A model generated the notes under the pieces. The model saw only the letters and a program-made list of their open reading frames with translations, did no database searches and was not told the origin of the DNA. Positions 24,875 to 33,103 of a stretch of 39,554 nucleotides of DNA are shown in pieces (positions within the stretch are counted from its first letter, which is position 1; each line of letters opens with the position of its first letter). Source of the stretch: CAXQRU01 sp964226685 (GTDB lineage: Bacteria; Pseudomonadota; Gammaproteobacteria; Pseudomonadales; Cellvibrionaceae); contig CAXQRU010000030.1 of NCBI GenBank assembly GCA_964226685.1, positions 1-39,554 on the forward strand, read 5' to 3'. The position numbers and the translations under genes are program-made.

Positions 24875-26572
24875 ATGAGCTTTGATAAAACACTGACTGC
24901 TTTTTGCCGTGGCAAAGCCAGTAAAAAAGCCCTACTCGATCAACTCGCCGAGCACTCGAGTGATGACACTCAATTTCTTATTGAGCGCTATTACCAAGAA
25001 GGGCAGCTCGACCAAACGCAATATCAGTGGCTAAGGGATCAAATTGGGGATGATCACACCCAAATGGACCCTTTGGACGAAACTCAGTGGGATCCAAACA
25101 CGCTGGACGCTACTGAGCGCAAAGCGCAAAGCGTGGAGCTTGAACCAACCGAGTACATCACTCGAATTGCCCCATCCGATGAAACCATTGTCGACCTTGA
25201 CAGTACTCAAGTCACCGTTTCACCGGCCAGTTTTGGTGTTCACCTAAAACCGGGTACCGTGATCAAAGATCGATTCGTATTAGAAACACGGCTTGGCCGA
25301 GGTGGCATGGGCAGTGTGTACAAGGCGCGAGATAAGCGCAAAGAAGAAGCCTTTGACAAAGACCGACACATTGCCATCAAGTTTCTCAACCGAGAATTAA
25401 GAGATAACCCGCAGGCCTTGATTGCCCTCCAACGCGAAGCCAAAAAGGCGCAGGCGCTAGCGCATCCAAATATCGTCACTGTATTTGACTATGACCGCGA
25501 TGGCGATCTTGTTTATCTCACGATGGAATATTTAGAGGGGCAAACGTTAGAGCAACTGATTAATTCTCACAGTCACACAGGGCTTGAGCCAGACGCCGCC
25601 ATGAGCATCACCAAACACATCGCTCGCGGCCTTACTTACGCCCACAATAAAGGCTATGCGCACGCCGACTTAAAACCCAGTAATATTTTCGTCACTGACA
25701 AAAGCGAAGTTAAGCTATTGGATTTTGGTATTGCTCAGGCCGTAAAAGCGGCTGGTGTTGAACCAAGAGATGATGAAACCCGCTTTGACCCGTACAGCTT
25801 GGGCGCCATTACCCCAAATTATGCCAGCCCAGAAATGCTCAATGATAAAACTCCCCAGCCATCTGATGACATGTATTCTTTGGGCTGTATCATTTATGCT
25901 TTATTTACTGGCAAACACCCTTTTCTGGATGGCAATCAACGTAAACTGACGGCTCTTAAAGCCATTGAAAAAAATTTAAAGCCACTCAAAATTCCAAAAC
26001 TTCAGAGGCGTTATCAAAAAGCATTATTTAAATGTTTAGATTTTGATGGCACACAGCGATATCAGAATGCAGCTGAGTTCATCAATGATTTTGAGCCGCG
26101 CTCTCAACTCAAACGAACGGTTTTAGGGCTGCTCATTGGTACCAGTCTTGCCGCTACCATCTCATGGTGGATTTTGGCAAGCCAATCGGAGGCCGCGATT
26201 CGTTTAAATGACCTGCCGAGCAACATGTCTGAAATTGTCAGCACCTTAACGCTCGGCGACCAAAGTCTAGAACATGGCGACATTGACCAAGCTCATAAAC
26301 TCTATGCCCAAGCCTGGGAATCTTCTTTTGATCAACTGAGCATGGCCCCAAGAGATCAAGCCAAACTGAAAGTCTTGGTTGACCGGCGCATCAACAATAT
26401 TATCAAAGCCGTGATTAAGCAGTCACAAGCCGAGGAACTTGATGACTTCAGCTTATTGCAAATTGAAATCGCCCTTAAAAGTTTGCAGGCCAGCGATTTG
26501 GGAACCATGGACAATGATATCGAAGAAGCTTTGTCAGACTTAGAGCATCATCCATCAAAAGCGAACGATTAG
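24875..26572 (+). CDS. Membrane Ser/Thr protein kinase (Hanks type)
   Basis: A 565-residue protein. Residues 1-125 are acidic and Thr/Asp-rich, with several TQ/DET motifs that look like possible phosphorylation sites. The kinase domain is about 130-405: glycine loop GRGGMGSVY 141-149, AIK with Lys169, HADLKPSN at 263-270 with catalytic Asp265, DFG at 283-285 and ASPE at 317-320. HRD is HAD, so it is a non-RD kinase, not expected to need activation-loop phosphorylation. One membrane helix (about 414-434) is followed by about 130 helical residues, presumably periplasmic. It is convergent with the ligase operon and shares its terminator region. Confidence 0.93.
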   Translation: MSFDKTLTAFCRGKASKKALLDQLAEHSSDDTQFLIERYYQEGQLDQTQYQWLRDQIGDDHTQMDPLDETQWDPNTLDATERKAQSVELEPTEYITRIAPSDETIVDLDSTQVTVSPASFGVHLKPGTVIKDRFVLETRLGRGGMGSVYKARDKRKEEAFDKDRHIAIKFLNRELRDNPQALIALQREAKKAQALAHPNIVTVFDYDRDGDLVYLTMEYLEGQTLEQLINSHSHTGLEPDAAMSITKHIARGLTYAHNKGYAHADLKPSNIFVTDKSEVKLLDFGIAQAVKAAGVEPRDDETRFDPYSLGAITPNYASPEMLNDKTPQPSDDMYSLGCIIYALFTGKHPFLDGNQRKLTALKAIEKNLKPLKIPKLQRRYQKALFKCLDFDGTQRYQNAAEFINDFEPRSQLKRTVLGLLIGTSLAATISWWILASQSEAAIRLNDLPSNMSEIVSTLTLGDQSLEHGDIDQAHKLYAQAWESSFDQLSMAPRDQAKLKVLVDRRINNIIKAVIKQSQAEELDDFSLLQIEIALKSLQASDLGTMDNDIEEALSDLEHHPSKAND

Positions 26573-26601
26573 GCTTTAGCTATAAGTAACAGGGATCAAA
26601 T

Positions 26602-26619
26602 GGCGGAGCTTACTCCGCC
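26602..26619 (-). terminator. Hairpin overlapping the ligase stop codon
   Basis: GGCGGAG/CTCCGCC, a perfect 7-bp stem with a four-base loop containing the ligase stop codon. Only ATTTG follows on the minus strand, so the T-tract is poor. It lies 30 bp after the kinase stop and may serve both convergent genes. Confidence 0.5.
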
Positions 26620-28052
26620 GCAACCCAGCCTCTTTTCACTTCACTCTCTTTATACTCACCAAACACAGCTTCAATCCCTTCCTTAGAGCTAGCTGTGCGT
26701 ACCACTCGCGCCAAAGGGTCTTTGCGCCCAGGACTAAAGTCCACATAGCAAAAAACATAAGCAGGGTAATCATCATCGACATCGTCTTTATTGGTTTTCC
26801 AACTAATAAATTTACGCACACTCACCAAACCTTTGGTGGTCTTGGTATAGACTTCGCGAGCGAGTAGTTCACTTTTAGCGTAATCCAAACTGCGCGCGCT
26901 GTTTTCCAAGTTAGTTAAGTCGACAAATTCAGCGAGTTGAGTCAAGCGAAGATCAGTACTGTTGACCTCCTTATCGTCTCGAATGCGTTTAAAGACAGGC
27001 CCTAATACGCTCACAAAAGGCTCGGCCATATGCGTGATATAACCTTCTTCTGGGGTGTAGCTTAGAACCGCTTTCATCTCCGGACGGCCAGAGGCATTTT
27101 CCATAATGACATCATGAAAGGCCATCTCAATCACAATTTCAGGTCGCACCATAGTAAACAAAGTGTGATTACGATCGGCAATGTGGTATTGCGATTCGAC
27201 AGCCATGGGTTTGAGCGTTCGGAAAAATTCTCGTCGCTGTTCATCGTCAAAACCGGTTCCGACTTTTGCAAAGACTTGAAAGCTATTATCTGGGCGCATT
27301 AAACCGACCAACAACACTCGCAAACTATCGGGCGTGTCCGGCGATTCTGTAAATCCTAAAATAACCGCATCCACATTGTGACGAGGTTTAATTTTATAAA
27401 CCGCCTTATTAAGCTCATCAACACAGACCAAACCTTCTTCGCCCTGCTCAATCACGGCTTCCGTGAAGCGACTCGAAACACCCTTGGCATCGGTGACTTC
27501 AGAGACAATAGTATGCAATAGACCTTCGCTCGAAAACCAGCCGCTGAGCTTTTGATATTTTTCAACGAAGCTCATCCCAATGCAGCTCTTATCGTCCAAT
27601 TCTAAAATATCGAAAGCTGCAAAACACAATTGCCCAGTTTTATCTTCTGAGTTTGCTCCCAAAGCACTGGTAACATCATAGACACGCGGGCGCTTGTCAT
27701 TGGCATTTTTACAATAGAGTTCCCCAGCCAATAGCACTTGATCGCACTCTATAGAGGCCAACTCATCAAACAACGGTAGCTCCGCAACCACTCGCCCTTT
27801 AATATTAAATAAAAATTGTTGTTTGGCGTCTTTGTATAAGAAAAATAATTGGCCATCAATTTTGGTGGACACATGCAATTCATCGCCACTCAACTGTTTG
27901 ATATCGCCCTCATTTAATAAACGATAACGAGAGGCCACAAACTTCTTATAATTGCGCGCAACGCCAAGTAAACGGCTGTCTAGCACCGCGTTTTCACCCG
28001 TAGACAGGCGTGGGTGAATCGCTGTTAAGCTTGATTGATCAATTAAACTCAC
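26610..28052 (-). CDS. Atypical ATP-dependent nucleic acid ligase
   Basis: A 480-residue protein with the ordered motifs of the covalent nucleotidyltransferase superfamily. Motif I is KIDG with Lys64 as the presumed AMP acceptor, motif III is LLAGELY with Glu111, IIIa is CFAAFDILE, IV is EEGLVC near 205-210 and V is YKIKP with Lys220/Lys222. An OB-fold-like part follows (LLVGLMRPDNSFQVFAKVGTGFDDEQRREFF), then about 150 residues I do not recognise. The Arg that normally follows KxDGxR in DNA ligases is absent (KIDGQLFF), so the substrate (DNA nick, RNA, or other) is open. It overlaps the upstream gene by four bases and is the last of three tightly packed genes. Confidence 0.82.
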   Translation of the reverse strand: MSLIDQSSLTAIHPRLSTGENAVLDSRLLGVARNYKKFVASRYRLLNEGDIKQLSGDELHVSTKIDGQLFFLYKDAKQQFLFNIKGRVVAELPLFDELASIECDQVLLAGELYCKNANDKRPRVYDVTSALGANSEDKTGQLCFAAFDILELDDKSCIGMSFVEKYQKLSGWFSSEGLLHTIVSEVTDAKGVSSRFTEAVIEQGEEGLVCVDELNKAVYKIKPRHNVDAVILGFTESPDTPDSLRVLLVGLMRPDNSFQVFAKVGTGFDDEQRREFFRTLKPMAVESQYHIADRNHTLFTMVRPEIVIEMAFHDVIMENASGRPEMKAVLSYTPEEGYITHMAEPFVSVLGPVFKRIRDDKEVNSTDLRLTQLAEFVDLTNLENSARSLDYAKSELLAREVYTKTTKGLVSVRKFISWKTNKDDVDDDYPAYVFCYVDFSPGRKDPLARVVRTASSKEGIEAVFGEYKESEVKRGWVAAE

Positions 28053-28756
28053 GATTCGCTCCTTGGTATAGCTTTTAATTCAAGATTGGTTAAATGCAAA
28101 ATCAGCTGATAGCTCTGCCCCTTAGTTCGCCCTTCAAGAAACGCTCGATATTGTTTACCGTTACGATTCAATACCAAGGGCTGATTGGATTTCTTACCAG
28201 AGCCTACCAACATCATGGCATTTTCCGTTTCGAGTTTTTTGGCCATTGAATAGAGAAAATCGTAGGTCAAGCCATCGATATGCCTTAGCTGAAAAGCATT
28301 AACAAAAACAAACTTTCGACAGCAGTCTTTTTTGGGCAATAACTTCCCAGACCAAGACAGAGGGATTTCAGTGTTGATATTGGGGTCTATCGTTTGTCGG
28401 TCTCGCTCTTCTTTTAACTCGCCATCTGGGCCATAGACCTGCTCTTTAAGCGTGACACCAACCGCTGGCTCATTATTTTCATTGAGAAAAATGCGCGTCG
28501 TCTCACGCACACGTTTGCCAAATAATTCCATATCAATTTCTGGGTCACCCTGAACCAATTGCTCCGACAAATCGGGCAACTCAATATCTTGAGTTAATGC
28601 CCGTAGGTCACAATTCAAAGTATTTTTAATCACCCGGACACTGGTGACGGGGCTTTGGTTCACATCGACATAGCGAGTGGAACTGGATGCTTCTTTGTGT
28701 TCCATGTTAACGCGGGCGTTGCGCTGGCGCTCATCGGCTATATTAATAATCTTCAT
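28049..28756 (-). CDS. Uncharacterised protein of the ligase operon
   Basis: A 235-residue, probably cytoplasmic protein with no signal peptide or membrane segment. Residues 40-120 contain acidic stretches and ETTRIFLNENNEPAVGVTL; the better-structured C-terminal half includes DCCRKFVFVNAFQLRHIDGLTYDFL, MMLVGSGKKSNQPLVL and YQLILHLTNLEL. I do not recognise the fold. Its last four bases overlap the ligase start (ATGA), implying translational coupling and probably a shared role. It begins seven bases after the upstream gene. Confidence 0.75.
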   Translation of the reverse strand: MKIINIADERQRNARVNMEHKEASSSTRYVDVNQSPVTSVRVIKNTLNCDLRALTQDIELPDLSEQLVQGDPEIDMELFGKRVRETTRIFLNENNEPAVGVTLKEQVYGPDGELKEERDRQTIDPNINTEIPLSWSGKLLPKKDCCRKFVFVNAFQLRHIDGLTYDFLYSMAKKLETENAMMLVGSGKKSNQPLVLNRNGKQYRAFLEGRTKGQSYQLILHLTNLELKAIPRSES

Positions 28757-28763
28757 GGTTCAC

Positions 28764-29366
28764 CTAAAATAAACTAAAGTCGATATCGTCGTCATCTTCG
28801 TCCTCATCATCTTCAATGAGCAAAGCTGACTCCACTTGATGGGGTTCGATAAAATCAAAACCGGCCGCCTGACCAATCAACATAAATAGAGTATCGTCAC
28901 TTTCAATCAGAAAAGCGGGATCAGGGCTGATACTGGCATTGTAATTAAATGGAAAGGTAAAAATGCCTTCGCAGGCTTTGACTTTTGCTAATAGTTCGGG
29001 ATGATCGAGTTGGTAAACGGACTTAATCACATGATCTAAAAACTCATCGTGCGATACGGTTTTATCCAGCATCAGCGTTTGCTTGAAGGATGACTCGACC
29101 TTTTCCAAAGGCTGCCCCTCAAGATCAACAGCCGTCAACTGTGACCTATCGCACCACTCACCCTGCTCATTGAGGTAACCCATTTCAAAGGATTCACGAC
29201 CAAAGAGTGACACGCCATCACTAGACAAAGAACCGAAATAGCACTCACTGCCATCTCGGTCATAATATTTTTTATCGACCCAACCGTAGAGCTTATTGCG
29301 ATCCAACTTTTCAATGGGAACGCTAAAACTCTCGTTGCCGTCACTAAACTGTAAACTCCGAGCCAC
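28764..29366 (-). CDS. Uncharacterised acidic-tailed protein of the ligase operon
   Basis: A 200-residue, probably cytoplasmic protein and the first gene of the operon. The N-terminal part has KLYGWVDKKYYDRDGSEC and SLSSDGVSLFGRESFEMGY, a beta-rich repeat-like pattern; a helical middle part and a hydrophobic stretch FLIESDDTLFMLIGQAAGFDF follow. The C-terminus is an extreme acidic tail of Asp and Glu ending DFSLF, a feature seen in partner-binding or DNA-mimicking proteins, though that is inference. No family recognised. AAAGGAGTG upstream of the ATG is a good ribosome binding site. Confidence 0.75.
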   Translation of the reverse strand: MARSLQFSDGNESFSVPIEKLDRNKLYGWVDKKYYDRDGSECYFGSLSSDGVSLFGRESFEMGYLNEQGEWCDRSQLTAVDLEGQPLEKVESSFKQTLMLDKTVSHDEFLDHVIKSVYQLDHPELLAKVKACEGIFTFPFNYNASISPDPAFLIESDDTLFMLIGQAAGFDFIEPHQVESALLIEDDEDEDDDDIDFSLF

Positions 29367-29491
29367 AGCCCACTCCTTTCAAGATAAAGACCAAGATCAT
29401 AACCATTTGAGGTAAAAAATGCCAATCACATGGGTTTGGAAGGTGCCTTCAACCATGTTTTGGCTTATTATAGGCCTATTTGGATGAAACC

Positions 29492-29812
29492 ATGTTACCC
29501 AACTGCCCAAAATGCGAAAGCGCCTACACCTATCAAGACCAAGCCCTCTATATCTGCCCTGAATGTGCCCACGAGTGGACAGATGCTGATGAAGCCGAAA
29601 ACACCATCAAAGACAGTAATGGAGTAGCACTCTCTGACGGAGACACCATATTAGTGATCAAAGACTTAAAAGTTAAAGGGTCATCACAGGTGATCAAGGT
29701 CGGCACCAAGGTCAAGGGCATCCGCTTGGTAGATGGCGATCACGATATTGACTGCAAAATACCGGGTATCGGGGCCATGAAGCTGAAGTCGGAGTTTGTG
29801 AAGAAAGTGTAA
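29492..29812 (+). CDS. PhnA/YjdM-type zinc-ribbon protein
   Basis: A 106-residue cytoplasmic protein. An N-terminal zinc ribbon (PNCPKCESAYTY and YICPECAHEW, two CxxC pairs at about 4-27) is followed by the conserved C-terminal domain DSNGVALSDGDTILVIKDLKVKGSS and GTKVKGIRLVDGDHDIDCKI. These are the two domains of the PhnA/YjdM family. Despite the name, no phosphonate genes are near and the role is not established. The ATG at 29492 is used rather than the in-frame TTG at 29480, because the protein then starts at the zinc ribbon as in relatives. Confidence 0.92.
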   Translation: MLPNCPKCESAYTYQDQALYICPECAHEWTDADEAENTIKDSNGVALSDGDTILVIKDLKVKGSSQVIKVGTKVKGIRLVDGDHDIDCKIPGIGAMKLKSEFVKKV

Positions 29813-29951
29813 TATGACAAGGCAAGCCTAGTTCGAATTGGGCAGAGAATGAACCACATTATCTGCCTTAAGTGCCACACAGCGTACAGGCACATCATGA
29901 CATAGTGAATTCTGGCCGCACCCAAAGGGCCTTCTTGATATTTTGGCGGCA

Positions 29952-30299
29952 TTATGGCGCTAACTTTCTGACTAAACGGAGGCTTTTATTCTCGTCCCCA
30001 CCCATTTGTGCGTCTATGCTGCCATCTGCATTGATCGTCAGTACTAATGGATCATCTTCACCCGCCACAACCACAGCGTAACGATTTGGCTCCGCCCCAA
30101 CTGAGCGATAATAAGTCGCTACGCGAGGTTTTGGGCCATCTCCTTTCGTTACAATAACCTCATCTTTCGAAAAAACGACTTCTGAAACTTTTCTATCACC
30201 TTGAAAAGCATCCCAAGCACCCAGCATTGGCAAAGTTTCTGACTGATGAGTTGCGCACCCCGACAAAAAGAATGCCGCCACTAACCCTAACCACCTCAT
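29952..30299 (-). CDS. Small lipoprotein, paralogue of upstream neighbour
   Basis: A 115-residue protein whose N-terminus MRWLGLVAAFFLSGCATHQ has a lipobox (LSGC), so it is a predicted lipoprotein after cleavage before Cys15. The mature part runs LPMLGAWDAF, VVFSKDEVIV, NRYAVVVAGEDDPLVLTI, a pattern shared with the gene just upstream, with which it overlaps by four bases. The two probably arose by tandem duplication. No known family; the beta-rich pattern resembles small lipocalin-like domains. Confidence 0.75.
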   Translation of the reverse strand: MRWLGLVAAFFLSGCATHQSETLPMLGAWDAFQGDRKVSEVVFSKDEVIVTKGDGPKPRVATYYRSVGAEPNRYAVVVAGEDDPLVLTINADGSIDAQMGGDENKSLRLVRKLAP

Positions 30300-30637
30300 T
30301 GGCCACCTCGCTGCAACTCAATGGTCTCTTTTTCCTTGCCACCTTCATAAAGCCGGATACGATCTTTTCCAACGTAACGAACCACAATTCCACCATCTTC
30401 ACCAAACATGGTAATCAAGTAACTGGGTTGATCTGTTCCCAACTCAACAAAGTGACCATGAACTTTCGATCGATACCCTTCCCCTATCACCACTTCATCT
30501 TCGGAAAATGTCATGTGCAGCGGTAAGCCTTGAGCATTAACTTCAACACTCACCCAGTCACCTAAAAATGGCAATTTTTCATTCGAATAGGCTGAGCTCG
30601 TGAAGCAAGCCAGCATTATTAAACTGAAACGAATCAT
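30296..30637 (-). CDS. Small exported protein, paralogue of the lipoprotein
   Basis: A 113-residue protein with a signal peptide (MIRFSLIMLACFTSSAYS) but no clear lipobox, so probably periplasmic. LPFLGDWVSV, MTFSEDEVVIGEG, and PSYLITMFGEDGGIVVRYVGKD align in order with the downstream lipoprotein. It overlaps that gene by four bases and is the first of the pair. Function unknown. Confidence 0.72.
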   Translation of the reverse strand: MIRFSLIMLACFTSSAYSNEKLPFLGDWVSVEVNAQGLPLHMTFSEDEVVIGEGYRSKVHGHFVELGTDQPSYLITMFGEDGGIVVRYVGKDRIRLYEGGKEKETIELQRGGQ

Positions 30638-30776
30638 ATTTATCCCTCATTAAAAGCAACCGCTAGACTAGCGCCAGGGCGAGACACATGCAATGGATCT
30701 ACTAAGGAAAAATTACAAACACCCTATGGCTTTGCTGTAACAAAGGTTATAATCAGCTATTTTTCGGGGGAACGCT

Positions 30777-30986
30777 ATGAACGTTGAGTACTATATTATC
30801 CGCGGGCGCGGCGAAGGCGGCCAGAAATTTCAGCTGGCTAAACTGCAAGATGAAAAAGGCAACATCTATAAAGGTCAGTATGATCAATCTAGGCACTTTG
30901 GTTCCACAGAAGAGCTAAAAAGCTACATCGCCGAGGTAGTAAAATGCGACCAAAATCAACTCACTATCTCTCCAATGGTTATTTAA
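30777..30986 (+). CDS. Small hypothetical protein
   Basis: A 69-residue protein with GGGGGAA five bases before the ATG, an excellent ribosome binding site that supports real translation. It is soluble and beta-like at first (VEYYIIRGRGEGGQKFQLAKL), with a helix EELKSYIAEVVKCD later. No family recognised. It stands alone between the minus-strand paralogue pair and the CRP-site region. Confidence 0.6.
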   Translation: MNVEYYIIRGRGEGGQKFQLAKLQDEKGNIYKGQYDQSRHFGSTEELKSYIAEVVKCDQNQLTISPMVI

Positions 30987-31009
30987 GCTTTTCTGTGACG
31001 AGCTTTTGA

Positions 31010-31040
31010 CGAAAACGGCGCCAAATTGCCGTCGTTTTCG
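31010..31040 (+). terminator. Hairpin downstream of the 69-residue protein
   Basis: CGAAAACGGC pairs with GCCG...TTTTCG through a strong stem with a three-base bulge, 24 bp after the stop at 30986. The T residues lie inside the 3' arm and no further T-run follows, so its efficiency is uncertain. Confidence 0.5.
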
Positions 31041-31080
31041 CGCTAATAATGTTCAATTTGCCGCCTTTTTATCCAAATTG

Positions 31081-31096
31081 TGTGATTTGCATCACA
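31081..31096. promoter_or_regulatory. CRP-like binding site
   Basis: TGTGATTTGCATCACA is a perfect TGTGA-N6-TCACA. A -10-like TATGAT at 31148-31153 predicts a start near 31160, which puts this site at about -71.5, a position allowed for class I CRP activation. No good -35 is seen, as often at activated promoters. The regulated gene would be the 73-residue protein at 31271. A CRP homologue such as Vfr is assumed. Confidence 0.6.
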
Positions 31097-31270
31097 AAAA
31101 ATAATATTACATCATTAAACCGTCAACTATTTCTGGTGTTATAGGTCTATGATTTATAAAGTACCGCCAAATGTTGGGGGGTACTCTGCCTTTGGCGCTG
31201 GCTACAACACGCCCAAGCTGGCACAGAAATCGCTTATATGACACTATTAGTTACAGATATGGGGAAGACA

Positions 31271-31492
31271 ATGAACAATCGTAATGGTGAACGTGGCGCT
31301 ATTCCAAGCCGATCTGAAAGGCTATTTTCGAAAAATGGCTATTGGTATTTTTCAACTCGTGAAGGCCTAGATATCGGCCCTTTCGACTCACAAGACGCTG
31401 CCGCTTATGGCGTTGAGCAATTCATTGGCTACATTGGTCAAATTGAACCGAATATCTTGAAGCGAGTGACGAAATACGTTAAGGCTGCTTAA
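31271..31492 (+). CDS. Small DUF6316-like protein
   Basis: A 73-residue protein with the pattern RGAIPSRSERLFSKNGYWYFSTREG, then IGPFDSQDAA and GVEQFIGYIG, which fits the short DUF6316-type proteins of gammaproteobacteria as I remember them. The ATG at 31271 was chosen over 31238 because GGGGA lies five bases before it and the protein then begins at the conserved part. It is probably CRP-dependent through the site at 31081-31096. Function unknown. Confidence 0.7.
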   Translation: MNNRNGERGAIPSRSERLFSKNGYWYFSTREGLDIGPFDSQDAAAYGVEQFIGYIGQIEPNILKRVTKYVKAA

Positions 31493-31593
31493 TCCCCTCC
31501 AGGCTAAACAACCTTTTTATATCAAACCGCCCAGCAAAAGAAAGATGCTAGCATTAGCTCTTACTCTTGCGGCGGGACGATTCGCAGTGATTA

Positions 31594-32352
31594 TTAACGA
31601 ACCACTACGCCTCGCTCTTTCATGTAGGCCTTGGCCTCTGGCACGGTATATTGGCCAAAGTGAAAGATGCTTGCCGCTAGCACTGCATCGGCGCCACCTT
31701 GCTCTACGCCATCCACTAAATGCTGTAAATTTCCGACACCGCCAGAAGCAATCACCGGAACGGGAACTGCATCGCTGATGGCGCGAGTCAACGCCAGATC
31801 AAAGCCATCTTTGGTACCATCTCGATCCATACTTGTAAGCAAGATCTCTCCGGCTCCAAATTCGGTCATTTTTTGAGCCCACTCTATCGCATCCAACTCA
31901 GTGGGCTTGCGGCCACCGTGTGTGAACACCCCCCAGCGACCTTCGCCAACTTGCTTGGCATCGATGGCAACCACAATGCATTGGCTACCGAACCGATCCG
32001 CCGCTGCTTTAACAAAGTCGGGATTGAAAACCGCCGCCGAATTAATACCAACCTTGTCAGCACCCGCATTGAGCATAATTCGAATATCTTCTAAGGTACG
32101 GATGCCACCACCGACCGTCAAGGGAATGAAGACGTCATTGGCAATAGCCTCAACTGTATGCACCGTGGTTTCCCGACCTTCATGAGTGGCGGTAATGTCT
32201 AGAAACGTGATCTCATCGGCGCCCTGGTCGTTATAACGTTTCGCGACTTCTACCGGATCGCCCGCATCACGAATATCGACAAATTGCACACCCTTTACCA
32301 CTCGCCCACAATCGACGTCTAAACAGGGGATAATACGCTTGGCCAGGCTCAT
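31594..32352 (-). CDS. hisF: Imidazole glycerol phosphate synthase subunit HisF (cyclase)
   Basis: TIM-barrel cyclase subunit that with HisH converts PRFAR and ammonia into IGP and AICAR. At 252 residues it is full length. RIIPCLDVDCGRVVKGVQF carries catalytic Asp12, and CIVVAIDAK carries Asp131, equivalent to Asp11 and Asp130. VGGGIRTLEDI and IASGGVGN are the phosphate-binding loops. It overlaps hisA by four bases and ends the minus-strand hisB-H-A-F block. Confidence 0.98.
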   Translation of the reverse strand: MSLAKRIIPCLDVDCGRVVKGVQFVDIRDAGDPVEVAKRYNDQGADEITFLDITATHEGRETTVHTVEAIANDVFIPLTVGGGIRTLEDIRIMLNAGADKVGINSAAVFNPDFVKAAADRFGSQCIVVAIDAKQVGEGRWGVFTHGGRKPTELDAIEWAQKMTEFGAGEILLTSMDRDGTKDGFDLALTRAISDAVPVPVIASGGVGNLQHLVDGVEQGGADAVLAASIFHFGQYTVPEAKAYMKERGVVVR

Positions 32353-33089
32353 GAGCGTTGCGCCTTATCGCAATATTCTTGGGCAGACCTGAGATCTAGG
32401 GTGCCTTCGTAAATCGCTCGACCGGTAATCGCCCCCACAATACCCTCATGGGACGCGGCTGAGAGCGCGTGAATATCGCCCATATCGGTAATGCCACCCG
32501 AGGCGATCACCGGAATACTCGACGCACGAGCCATGGCCACAGTCGCCTCGACATTGACGCCTTGCATCATGCCATCGCGCGCGATATCGGTATAAATAAT
32601 GGAAGAAACCCCCGCTTTTTCAAAGGCTTTGGCCAAATCGGTGGCTTTTTGCTCGGAGACTTCGGCCCAACCATCGGTAGCGACCAAGCCATCTTTCGCA
32701 TCAAGGCCAACGATAATATGGCCTGCAAACTGGCGACACATCTCAATCACAAACTCAGGCTCTTTCACCGCCTTAGTGCCAATAATCACGTAGTTAACGC
32801 CAGCATTTAAGTAATGCTCAATGGTATCACCGCTGCGAATACCGCCGCCAATTTGGATTGGAAGCTTAGGGAAGGCCTTAGCAATCTCTGTGACCACCTC
32901 ACCATTAACAGGCTCACCCGCAAATGCGCCATTGAGATCCACCAAGTGCAGCCGTCTTGCGCCCTGATCCACCCATTGTTTGGCAAAATCGACAGGCTCG
33001 CTGCCAAACACGGTGGAGTCTTCCATCACGCCTTGTTTGAGGCGCACACATTGTCCATCTTTTAAATCAATTGCAGGGATAATCAGCAT
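32349..33089 (-). CDS. hisA: ProFAR isomerase HisA
   Basis: Phosphoribosylformimino-AICAR-phosphate isomerase, a TIM barrel of 246 residues. LIIPAIDLKDGQCVRLKQG contains the first catalytic aspartate (Asp8) and IIVGLDAKDG the second (about residue 130). QIGGGIRSGDTI and VIASGGITD are phosphate loops. It is 14 bp after hisH and overlaps hisF by four bases. Confidence 0.98.
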   Translation of the reverse strand: MLIIPAIDLKDGQCVRLKQGVMEDSTVFGSEPVDFAKQWVDQGARRLHLVDLNGAFAGEPVNGEVVTEIAKAFPKLPIQIGGGIRSGDTIEHYLNAGVNYVIIGTKAVKEPEFVIEMCRQFAGHIIVGLDAKDGLVATDGWAEVSEQKATDLAKAFEKAGVSSIIYTDIARDGMMQGVNVEATVAMARASSIPVIASGGITDMGDIHALSAASHEGIVGAITGRAIYEGTLDLRSAQEYCDKAQRS

Positions 33090-33103
33090 AAATCGGTACT
33101 ATC

